NCBI GenBank assembly: GCA_050330205.1
Contig: JBHJOA010000028.1
Location: forward strand, 38,262 to 102,261
Direction: 5' to 3'
Length of the DNA stretch: 64,000 nucleotides
Source of the DNA: Pelagibius sp050330205
GTDB lineage: Bacteria; Pseudomonadota; Alphaproteobacteria; Kiloniellales; Kiloniellaceae
Below are positions 55,851 to 63,179 of this stretch, one piece after another (position 1 is the stretch's first letter; every line of letters starts with the position of its first letter). Position numbers and translations under genes: made by a program. The notes under the pieces were generated by a model. It did no database searches. It was given only the letters and a program-made list of their open reading frames with translations, and was not told the origin of the DNA.

Positions 55851-56840
55851 TCACTGGGCGGCCTGCTGCTGGCGGCGGCGCGCCTCGTGCAGATTGTGGT
55901 TCAGGGTCTGCAGGCAGGCCATGCGCACGGCGACGCCCATCTCGACCTGCTCGCGGATCACCGAGCGGTGGATGTCGTCGGCCAGCTCGCTGTCGATCTC
56001 GACGCCGCGGTTCATCGGCCCGGGGTGCATGATGAGGGCGTTCGGCTTGGCGGCCTGCAGCTTGTCCTGGTCGAGGCCGAAGAAGTGGAAGTACTCGCGG
56101 GTCGAGGGCACGTAGCTGCCCTGCATGCGCTCGGTCTGCAGGCGCAGCATCATCACGATGTCGCAGTCCTCGAGGCCCTTGCGCATGTCGGTGAAGGTCT
56201 CGACGCCCATGCGCTCGACGCGGCTCGGCATCAGGGTCGGCGGCGCGATGAGCCGCACGCGGGCGCCCAGCGTGGTCAGCAGGTGGATGTTGGAGCGGGC
56301 GACGCGGCTGTGGGCGATGTCGCCGCAGATGGCGACGCGCAGGCCCTCGATGGTGCCGAGGCGGCGGCGGATGGTGAGGGCGTCCAGCAGCGCCTGGGTC
56401 GGATGCTCGTGGCTGCCGTCGCCGCCGTTGATGACGGCGCAGTTCATCTTCTCGGCGAGCAGCTGGACGGCGCCGGCATCCGGGTGGCGCACCACCAGCA
56501 CGTCGGGGTGCATGGCGTTCAGGGTCATCGCCGTGTCGATCAGGGTCTCGCCCTTCTTGATCGACGACCAGGCCACCGACATGTTGATGACATCGGCGCC
56601 GAGACGCTTCGCAGCCAGCTCGAAGGACGTCCTGGTACGCGTTGAACTTTCGAAGAAAAGATTGATGACCGTCCGGCCGGCCAGGAGATCCTTCTTCTTG
56701 TCCTCGCCGCGGTTGAGATCGACGTAGCCGTCGGAGAGGTCGAGCAGGAAGAGGATCTCGCTCGCCGTCAGCCCCTCGATGCCGAGGAGGTGACGGTGGC
56801 GGTAGCCATCGAAGGCCGGGGTGCCGTGCGCCGGGGTCAT
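55851..56840 (-). CDS. pyrB: Aspartate carbamoyltransferase catalytic subunit
   Basis: 329 aa. It condenses carbamoyl phosphate with aspartate in pyrimidine synthesis. Carbamoyl-phosphate site FFESSTRTRTSFELAAKRLG, catalytic loop around VAWSSIKKGETLID, and HPTQALLDALTIRR. Aspartate-binding segment MMLRLQTERMQG. No pyrI regulatory-subunit gene is adjacent; instead the pseudo-dihydroorotase gene follows, which fits the Pseudomonas-type holoenzyme. Confidence 0.97.
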   Translation of the reverse strand: MTPAHGTPAFDGYRHRHLLGIEGLTASEILFLLDLSDGYVDLNRGEDKKKDLLAGRTVINLFFESSTRTRTSFELAAKRLGADVINMSVAWSSIKKGETLIDTAMTLNAMHPDVLVVRHPDAGAVQLLAEKMNCAVINGGDGSHEHPTQALLDALTIRRRLGTIEGLRVAICGDIAHSRVARSNIHLLTTLGARVRLIAPPTLMPSRVERMGVETFTDMRKGLEDCDIVMMLRLQTERMQGSYVPSTREYFHFFGLDQDKLQAAKPNALIMHPGPMNRGVEIDSELADDIHRSVIREQVEMGVAVRMACLQTLNHNLHEARRRQQQAAQ

Positions 56841-56918
56841 TAAAGCCGTCTTATGACACCCCGCCCGCCGGGGGGCAAGCCGCAGTCGCCGGGGCGCCGG
56901 GGAAAAGCGTCCGGAGGC

Positions 56919-58136
56919 CTAGATGATGCCCTTGCCGCGCAGGCGGGCGCGCTCCTCGGGGCCGATGTCGAGCAGTTCCTCGAGCACGGCGTCGCTGTCC
57001 TGGCCGGCGCGCGGCGGCGCGAATCGGTATTCGACCGGAGTCTCGGAGAAGCGGATCGGGTTGCCGATGAGGTCGACCTTGCCGTCGCGGCTGCCGCGGT
57101 AGGGCATGGAGATCTTCATGTCGCGGGCCAGCACCTGCGGATCGGCGAAAACCTGGTCGAGGGTGTTCACCGGCCCGGCCGGCACCGCCAGCTCGGCGAG
57201 GCCGTCGACCCAGGCCTTCTGGGTACGCTGGCGGGTGATCTCCGGCAGGATCTCGTAGAGCGCGACGCGGTTCTTCACCCTGAGGGCATTGGTGACGAAG
57301 CGCTCGTCCTCGGCCAGCTCCGGGCAGCCGGCGAAGGTGCAGAAGCGGGCGAACTGGCCGTCGTTGCCGACCGCCAGGATGAAGTAGCCGTCGGCGCAGG
57401 GCATCACCTTGTAGGGCACGATGTTGGGATGCTCGCTGCCCTGGCGCTTGGGCACCTGGCCGGAGGTCAGGTAGTTGAGGCCCTCGTAGGTGAGCCAGGC
57501 GACCTGGGTGTCGAGCAGGCCGAGGTCGATGTGCTGGCCGATGCCGGTCATGCCGCGGTAGTGCAGCGCCGCCAGGATGGCGGAGACGGCGTACATGCCG
57601 CACATGAGGTCGGCGATGCCGACGCCGACCTTCACCGGCTCGCCCTCGGGCTCGCCGGTGAGGCTCATGATGCCGCCCATGCCCTGGGCCAGGTAGTCGT
57701 AGCCGGCGCGCGGCGCGTAGGGGCCGGTCTGGCCGAAGCCGGTGATCGAGCAGTAGATGAGGCCGGGGTGGCTGGCCTTGAGGTCGTCGTAGGCGAGGCC
57801 GTAGCGGGCCAGGTTCCCGACCTTGTAGTTCTCCACCAGGATGTCGCAGTAGCCGATCAGCTCGCGCGCCAGCGCCTGGCCCTCGGGCTTGGAGATGTCG
57901 ATGGCGACCGAGCGCTTGTTGCGGTTGGCGGAGAGGTAGTAGGCGCTCTCCGTGGTCTCCTCGCCGTCGGGACCGGGCACGAAGGGCGGCCCCCACTTGC
58001 GGGTGTCGTCGCCCTGGCCGGGGCGTTCGATCTTGATCACCTCGGCGCCGAGGTCGCCCAACAGCTGGGTACAGGTCGGGCCGGCCAGGATGCGGGTCAG
58101 GTCGAAGACCCGCAGTCCGGTGAGCGGAGCGGTCAT
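56919..58136 (-). CDS. CaiB/BaiF-type (class III) CoA-transferase
   Basis: 405 aa from the ATG at 58136. It moves CoA between organic acids by a ping-pong mechanism through an aspartyl thioester. N-terminal LTGLRVFDLTRILAGPTCTQ, CoA-binding DILVENYKVGNLARYGL, and catalytic Asp in VGIADLMCGMYAV. FGQTGPYAPRAGYD is also typical. The acid substrate cannot be read off; mesaconate, glutarate or carnitine-type substrates are all used by relatives. Not part of the usual pyr-ruvX neighbourhood, so it looks inserted together with the adjacent permease gene. Confidence 0.92.
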   Translation of the reverse strand: MTAPLTGLRVFDLTRILAGPTCTQLLGDLGAEVIKIERPGQGDDTRKWGPPFVPGPDGEETTESAYYLSANRNKRSVAIDISKPEGQALARELIGYCDILVENYKVGNLARYGLAYDDLKASHPGLIYCSITGFGQTGPYAPRAGYDYLAQGMGGIMSLTGEPEGEPVKVGVGIADLMCGMYAVSAILAALHYRGMTGIGQHIDLGLLDTQVAWLTYEGLNYLTSGQVPKRQGSEHPNIVPYKVMPCADGYFILAVGNDGQFARFCTFAGCPELAEDERFVTNALRVKNRVALYEILPEITRQRTQKAWVDGLAELAVPAGPVNTLDQVFADPQVLARDMKISMPYRGSRDGKVDLIGNPIRFSETPVEYRFAPPRAGQDSDAVLEELLDIGPEERARLRGKGII

Positions 58137-58231
58137 GCGGCGGGATTCCTCAGCGGCGACAACAAGGGTTCCGGTTGTGCCGCCACGGGACGGGCCGGTC
58201 AAGGGGGGGCCGGTCAAGTGCCGCCTCGATG

Positions 58232-59146
58232 TCAGGCGATCAGCAGCACCAGCAGCGGCAGGGTGAGGGCGGCGGCCAGGGTCTGCACGGTCAGGATGTT
58301 GGCGACCAGGGCCGGCGCGCCGCCCATCTGGCGGGCCAGGATGTAGGCGCTGGTGGCGGTCGGCAGGGCGTTGAACAGCATGGCGACGCTCCAGGCGACG
58401 CCGTCGACGCCGAGCAGCCAGCAGGTGGCGGCGGTGAGCAGCGGCAGGCCGGCCAGCTTCAGCGCCACCGCGGCGCCGACCCGCGTGCCGCTGGCCCGGG
58501 CGGCGCCGAGGTCGAGGCCGGCGCCGACCGCCAGCAGCGCCAGCGGCAGGGCGGCGCGGGCGAGGATCGCCAGGGTCTCCGCCGCCACCGGCGGCAGGCC
58601 GAGGCCGCTCAGATTGAGGGCCAGGCCGGCGAGGCAGGCGAGGATCAGCGGATTGAGCAGCAGCGCCCGCGTCAGGCTGGGGTTGCGCCCGGTGTAGGGA
58701 CCGCCGAAGCGCACCAGCGCCGCCACCGAGATGAGGTTCACCGTCGGCACCACCGCGGCGACGATGAGGGCGGCGATGGTGAGGCCGGCCTCGCCGTAGA
58801 GGGCGAAGGGGATCGACAGGCCGATGTAGGTGTTGGGGCGAATCGAGGTCTGCAGCAGGGCGGTGAAGGCCGGGCCGTCGCCGCCCGTGGCGAGCTGGAA
58901 GACCAGCAGCAGCCCGCTCATGGCGACGATGGCGAGCACCACGGCGCCGGCCATGGCGGCGGCCGGCAGGCTGGCGAAGTCGGCGCCGGCGAGCGAGGTG
59001 ACCAGCAGGGCCGGCAGCAGGAAGAAGTAGCAGAGCCGCTCGGCCGGCTCCCAGAAGCCGTCGGCGATCCAGCCGCGGCGGCGCAGCCCGAAGCCGAGCA
59101 GGATCAGCAGGAAGACCGGCAGGACGGCGGTGGCGAGGGCCTGCAT
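58232..59146 (-). CDS. AEC family transporter (auxin efflux carrier-like)
   Basis: 304 aa, ten hydrophobic helices in two five-helix halves. N-terminal LPVFLLILLGFGLRRRGWI, then FFLLPALLVTSLAG and, in the second half, LPLALLAVGAGLDLG and FNALPTATSAYILARQMG, all family features. Members move organic acids such as malonate or malate. Its ATG directly follows the ruvX stop (TGAATG), so it is coupled to ruvX. A CoA-transferase gene lies downstream with a 95-bp gap, suggesting uptake of an acid and its CoA activation; this is inference. Confidence 0.9.
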   Translation of the reverse strand: MQALATAVLPVFLLILLGFGLRRRGWIADGFWEPAERLCYFFLLPALLVTSLAGADFASLPAAAMAGAVVLAIVAMSGLLLVFQLATGGDGPAFTALLQTSIRPNTYIGLSIPFALYGEAGLTIAALIVAAVVPTVNLISVAALVRFGGPYTGRNPSLTRALLLNPLILACLAGLALNLSGLGLPPVAAETLAILARAALPLALLAVGAGLDLGAARASGTRVGAAVALKLAGLPLLTAATCWLLGVDGVAWSVAMLFNALPTATSAYILARQMGGAPALVANILTVQTLAAALTLPLLVLLIA

Positions 59147-59638
59147 TCAGCTCTCGGCGCCCGGAGGAGTCTGACGGGCGATGGCGTCGAGGGCGCCCTG
59201 CAGGATGTAGGCGGCGGCCATCTTGTCGACCACCTCGGCGCGGCGCTTGCGGGTCATGTCGGCCTCGTCGACCAGGAAGCGCTCCACCGCCGCCGTCGAC
59301 AGGCGCTCGTCCCAGAACGCGATGGGCTGGGCGAAGCCGGCCTTTTCGGTGAGGTTGCGGGCGAGCTGGCGCACCGACTGGCAGCGCGGCCCTTCGGAGC
59401 CATCCATGTTCACCGGCAGGCCGATGACGAGTCCGCCGATGCGGTAGTCGCGGCAGATCTCGGCGAGGCGGCGGGCGTCGTCGGCGAACTTGCCGCGCTT
59501 GATGGTCTCCAGCGGCGAGGCGACCTTCAGGGCCGAGTCGGAGACGGCGACGCCGATGGTCTTGCTGCCGGGATCGAGCCCCAGCAGGCGCTCGCCGCGC
59601 TGCAGCCGGGCGGGCAGATCCGTGACGGCGAGATGCAT
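59147..59638 (-). CDS. ruvX: Putative Holliday junction resolvase / pre-16S rRNA nuclease RuvX (YqgF)
   Basis: 163 aa RNase H-like fold. LLGLDPGSKTIGVAVSDS (catalytic Asp), GLVIGLPVNMDGSEGPR, IAFWDERLSTAAVERFL (catalytic Glu) and VVDKMAAAYILQGALD (last Asp). YqgF processes the 5' end of pre-16S rRNA; a resolvase role has also been proposed. Divergent from gatC across an ~800-bp repeat-filled gap. Confidence 0.95.
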   Translation of the reverse strand: MHLAVTDLPARLQRGERLLGLDPGSKTIGVAVSDSALKVASPLETIKRGKFADDARRLAEICRDYRIGGLVIGLPVNMDGSEGPRCQSVRQLARNLTEKAGFAQPIAFWDERLSTAAVERFLVDEADMTRKRRAEVVDKMAAAYILQGALDAIARQTPPGAES

Positions 59639-60441
59639 GGCGCGGCAGGTCCCTGGTCGGCGGTGGCTCCCTTATAGGCAGCCGCCGGGAGGGCGGCAAG
59701 GCGGGGCGGGTCGCCGGTCGTTGCGAGCCGATGGATGGGCCCTCGGGACGAGCCCGAGGGTGACGTTCGGTGTGGGGACGCACCGCCATTGCCAACGCCC
59801 CAACTGTCATGCTCGGGCTTGTTCCAAGCATCCAGGGCGAGCGCTCCGTCACGCGGCCCTGGGCCCTCGGGACGAGCCCGAGGGTGACGTTCCGCGTGGG
59901 AACGCACTGCCATGGCCACCCCTCCAACCGTCATGCTCGGACTTGTTCCGAGCATCCAGGGCGAGCGCTCGGCCGAATGGCCCTGGGCCCTCGGGACAAG
60001 CCCGAGGGTGACGTTCCGCGTGGGAACGCACTGCCATGGCCACCCCCCAACCGTCATGCTCGGACTTGATCCGAGCATCCAGGGCGAGCGCTCCGTCACG
60101 CGGCCCTGGACCCTCGGGACGAGCCCGAGGGTGGCGTTCCGCGTGGGGACGCACCGCCGTGGCCAACGCCCCAACCGTCATGCTCGGACTTGTTCCGAGC
60201 ATCCAGGGCGAGCGCTCGGTGGAACGGCCCTGGACCTTCGGGATGAGCCCGAGGCTGCCAGGCGGGGGGCGGGGCGCGCCGCTGTTGCGGGCGCGCCGCG
60301 CGATGGCCGAATCCGGGCGGTTGCGGGGTGGGCCGCGACCTTGCGAGCGGTCGGGGCGGGTGGTAGGTTCCGGCGGTTTTTGACGGCTCCGGCGCCCCTC
60401 GGCGGCGGGCGGGGCTTTTCCGGAAATGAGGGTTCGGGCCG
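59639..60441. other. Repeat-filled intergenic region between ruvX and gatC
   Basis: 803 bp without a gene. Most of it (59740-60260) is the tandem palindromic array. 60261-60441 is GC-rich, holds no recognisable ORF, and should contain the gatCAB promoter; I see no clear hexamers. A start-side repeat GCGAGCCGATGGATGG at 59724 matches, inverted, sequence at 62885 and 63081. Confidence 0.8.
59740..60260. repeat. Tandem array of composite palindromes, ~124-bp period
   Basis: Units begin with a type A hairpin (CCCTCGGGACGAGCCCGAGG) at 59740, 59864, 59988, 60111 and, degenerate, 60234, giving periods of 124, 124, 123 and 123 bp. Between them lie a conserved spacer (TTCCGCGTGGGAACGCACTG pattern) and a type B hairpin (CATGCTCGGACTTGTTCCGA). 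Differences between units are mostly scattered single bases, some keeping the stems paired. Confidence 0.9.
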
Positions 60442-60729
60442 ATGTCGGTCGACAAGGAAACTGTCGCGAAGATCGCGAGACTGGCGCGCGTTCGCGTCGA
60501 CGAGAGCCACAAGGAATCGCTGGCCAAGGAGCTGTCCAACATCCTCGGCTGGATCGAGCAGCTTTCCGAGCTGGACACCGAGGGCGTCGAGCCGATGACC
60601 TCCGTGGTGTCCATGAAGCTGCCGCTGCGCGACGACGCGGTGACCGACGGCGGCTACCCCGACCGCGTGACGGCCAACGCGCCGGAAGCCGCGCACGGCT
60701 TCTACGCCGTGCCGAAGGTGGTCGAATAA
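60442..60729 (+). CDS. gatC: Asp-tRNA(Asn)/Glu-tRNA(Gln) amidotransferase subunit GatC
   Basis: 95 aa. MSVDKETVAKIARLARVRVD and the helical FILGWIEQLSEL-type segment are GatC features, as is the C-terminal DAVTDGGYPDRVTANAPEAA. It holds GatA and GatB together in the trimeric enzyme that amidates mischarged Glu-tRNA(Gln) or Asp-tRNA(Asn). Its TAA stop shares one base with the gatA ATG (TAATG). Confidence 0.95.
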   Translation: MSVDKETVAKIARLARVRVDESHKESLAKELSNILGWIEQLSELDTEGVEPMTSVVSMKLPLRDDAVTDGGYPDRVTANAPEAAHGFYAVPKVVE

Positions 60730-62204
60730 TGAGCGAGCTGACGAAGCTGACCCTCGCCGGCGCCCGCGACCTGCTGGCCAAGGGCGAGATCTCCTCCAGG
60801 GAACTGACCGAGGCGCACATCGCCGCCGTCGAGGCGGCACGGCCGCTGAACGCCTTCATCACCGAGACGCCGGAGAAGGCGCTGGAGATGGCCGCGGCCT
60901 CCGACAGCAGGCGCAAGGCCGGCGCGCCCGGCATTCTCGAGGGCATCCCCATCGGCGTGAAGGACCTGTTCTGCACCGAGGGCGTGCTGACCACGGCGGG
61001 CTCGCACATTCTCGACGGCTTCCACCCGACCTACGAGTCGACCGTGAGCCGGAACATGTGGGACGCCGGCGCGGTGCTGCTGGGCAAGACCAACCTGGAC
61101 GAGTTCGCCATGGGCTCCTCCAACATGACGAGCTTCTACGGCGGCGTCGAGAACCCCTGGCGCAAGACCGGCGACAACCGGCCGCTGGTGCCGGGCGGCT
61201 CCTCCGGCGGCTCGGCGGCGGCGGTGGCGGCGCGCTGCGTGCTGGGCGCGACGGGGACGGACACCGGCGGCTCGATCCGCCAGCCGGCCGCCTTCTGCGG
61301 CATCGTCGGCATCAAGCCGACCTACGGGCGCTGCTCGCGCTGGGGCATCGTCGCCTTCGCCTCGTCGCTCGACCAGGCGGGGCCGATGGCGCGCAGCGTG
61401 CGCGATTCGGCGATCCTGCTGCGCGCCATGGCCGGCTTCGACCCCAAGGATTCGACTTCGGTGAACGTCGCGGTGCCCGACTACGAAGCGGCGATGACCG
61501 GCGACGTCAAGGGCATGAAGATCGGCATTCCCAAGGAGTACCGCATCGACGGCATGCCGGCGGAGATCGACGCGCTCTGGCAACAGGGCATCGCGTGGCT
61601 GGAGGCGGCCGGCGCCGAGGCGGTGGAGATTTCCCTGCCGCACACGCACTACGCGCTGCCGACCTACTACATCATCGCGCCGGCGGAGGCGTCGTCGAAC
61701 CTGGCGCGCTACGACGGCGTGCGCTACGGCCTGCGCGAAGAGGGCAGGACGCTGGACGAGATGTACGAGGCGACGCGCGGCAAGGGCTTCGGCGCCGAGG
61801 TGCAGCGCCGCATCCTGATCGGCACCTACGTGCTCTCCGCCGGTTATTACGACGCCTACTACAATAAGGCGCGCCGGGTGCGCAGCCTGATCGCGCGCGA
61901 CTTCGCCCAGGCCTACGAAAAGGTCGACGCCATCCTGACGCCGACGGCGCCCTCGCCGGCCTTCGGCATGGGCGACAAGATGGACGACCCCATCGCCATG
62001 TACCTGAACGACGTCTTCACGGTGCCCGCCTCGCTGGCCGGACTGCCGGGCATCTCGATCCCGGCGGGGCTTTCGGCCGACGGCCTGCCGCTCGGCCTGC
62101 AACTGCTCGGCAAGGCCTTCGACGAGGAGACCGTGTTCCGGGTGGCGGGCGTGCTGGAAGAGGCGGCGGCCTTCGCGGCCGAGCCCGCCTTCCTGGCGGC
62201 GTAG
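60729..62204 (+). CDS. gatA: Asp-tRNA(Asn)/Glu-tRNA(Gln) amidotransferase subunit GatA
   Basis: 491 aa amidase-signature enzyme that releases ammonia from glutamine and passes it to GatB. Ser-Ser-Lys triad: Lys in PIGVKDLFCTEG, Ser in PGGSSGGSAAAVAA, and Ser in GTDTGGSIRQPAAF. Complete length. ATG at 60729 overlaps gatC by one base. A GNAT gene starts 5 bp after its stop. Confidence 0.97.
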   Translation: MSELTKLTLAGARDLLAKGEISSRELTEAHIAAVEAARPLNAFITETPEKALEMAAASDSRRKAGAPGILEGIPIGVKDLFCTEGVLTTAGSHILDGFHPTYESTVSRNMWDAGAVLLGKTNLDEFAMGSSNMTSFYGGVENPWRKTGDNRPLVPGGSSGGSAAAVAARCVLGATGTDTGGSIRQPAAFCGIVGIKPTYGRCSRWGIVAFASSLDQAGPMARSVRDSAILLRAMAGFDPKDSTSVNVAVPDYEAAMTGDVKGMKIGIPKEYRIDGMPAEIDALWQQGIAWLEAAGAEAVEISLPHTHYALPTYYIIAPAEASSNLARYDGVRYGLREEGRTLDEMYEATRGKGFGAEVQRRILIGTYVLSAGYYDAYYNKARRVRSLIARDFAQAYEKVDAILTPTAPSPAFGMGDKMDDPIAMYLNDVFTVPASLAGLPGISIPAGLSADGLPLGLQLLGKAFDEETVFRVAGVLEEAAAFAAEPAFLAA

Positions 62205-62209
62205 CGGCC

Positions 62210-62716
62210 ATGTCGTCCGAGGCGGCGATCGCGGAGGTGACGGTACGGCAGGCCGGGCCGGCGGACTTCGACGCCCTGCTGCCGCTGTTCGAGCGCTTCT
62301 ACCGCGAGGAGGGCTTCGACGACGCGGTCGGCGTCGTCGCCGGCAACCTGCGACAGATCCTGGCGCGCGAGGACACGGCCGCGTTCATTGCCTTTGGCGG
62401 CGGCGGGACCTTCGGCGGCGGCGTGGCGGTGGGCGGCGTTGCGGCGGTGGGCGCGGCGGCGATGAGCAGCGCCTTCGGGCTGGAGGCGGGACTCTACGCG
62501 GAACTGGAGGACATCTACGTCGATGCGGACTGGCGCGGACGCGGCGTCGCCTCGGCGCTGATGGAGGCGGGCGTCGCCTGGGCCCGGGCGCGCGGCTGCC
62601 GCGACGTGGAGATCGTGCTGACGCCGCACGCCCAGGCCAAGGACGACCTGGCGCCGTGGTACCGGGCGCGCGGTTTCGAAAGCACCGGGCGGGTGATCTA
62701 CGAGCGGCGGCTGTAG
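62210..62716 (+). CDS. GNAT-family N-acetyltransferase
   Basis: 168 aa. Acetyl-CoA-binding signature YVDADWRGRGVASALMEAG (R/Q-x-x-G-x-G/A), with the preceding AELEDIYVD strand and C-terminal APWYRARGFESTGRVIYERR. A Gly-rich insert around residues 63-80 (FGGGGTFGGGVAVGG) is unusual. Acceptor unknown. The gene interrupts the gatA-gatB pair with only 5 bp to gatA and could have been captured there. Confidence 0.9.
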   Translation: MSSEAAIAEVTVRQAGPADFDALLPLFERFYREEGFDDAVGVVAGNLRQILAREDTAAFIAFGGGGTFGGGVAVGGVAAVGAAAMSSAFGLEAGLYAELEDIYVDADWRGRGVASALMEAGVAWARARGCRDVEIVLTPHAQAKDDLAPWYRARGFESTGRVIYERRL

Positions 62717-63179
62717 CCGCGGCTCCTGCCGTCACCGTCGGACTTGTTCCGAGGGTCCAGGGGCGGGCGACGGTGCTGTTGCCCTGGATGCTCGGGACAA
62801 GCCCGAGCATGACAGGTGGAGTGTGGTGGCAGGGTCGGTGCGACCCGTCCCCGGTTGTCACCCTCGGACTTGTTCCGAGGGTCCATTCATCGGCTCGCAA
62901 GGCCGGTGCGGGCGTCGAGATGGATTGCCGGGACGAGCCCGGCAATGACAGTGAAGTGGGGGGCGGGCGACGGTGCGGTTGCCCTGGATGCTCGGGACAA
63001 GCCCGAGCATGACAGATGAAGTGGGGACAAGGCGGTGCGACCGCCCCCGGTTGTCACCCTCGGACTTGTTCCGCGGGTCCATTCATCGGCTCGCAAGGCC
63101 GGTGCGGGCGTCGAGATGGATTGCCGGGACGAGCCCGGCAATGACAACAGAGAATGAAGGTGTGGTTCGGAGACGAGAG
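62717..63179. other. Repeat-filled intergenic region between the GNAT gene and gatB
   Basis: 463 bp without a gene, almost wholly occupied by palindromic repeats (62727-63150), including a near-perfect 200-bp tandem duplication. The last 30 bp hold GGAGACGAGAG, the ribosome-binding site of gatB. Confidence 0.8.
62727..63150. repeat. Composite palindromic repeats with exact 200-bp-period duplication
   Basis: Hairpin types A (CACCCTCGGACTTGTTCCGA), B (GATGCTCGGGACAAGCCCGA) and C (ATTGCCGGGACGAGCCCGGC) alternate. The block starting GGGCGGGCGACGGTG at about 62761 recurs at 62961; CCCTGGATGCTCGG occurs at 62782 and 62982. The second copy has one change (TTCCGCGGG) that breaks the type A stem. Units run opposite to those at 59740. 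Confidence 0.9.

Noticed and set aside
56919..59927. 1002-aa minus-strand open frame through AEC, ruvX and the repeat array
   Set aside because: Only the part from 58136 on is a CoA-transferase; upstream is out of frame with ruvX and the AEC gene and reads through palindromes.
59527..60174. Open frames inside the repeat array (for example a 215-aa minus frame)
   Set aside because: They consist of translated hairpin units repeated in tandem, with no domain and no ribosome-binding site.
59740..60260. Possible CRISPR array
   Set aside because: Units are ~124 bp and repeated along their whole length, with internal hairpins and no unique spacers; no cas genes nearby.
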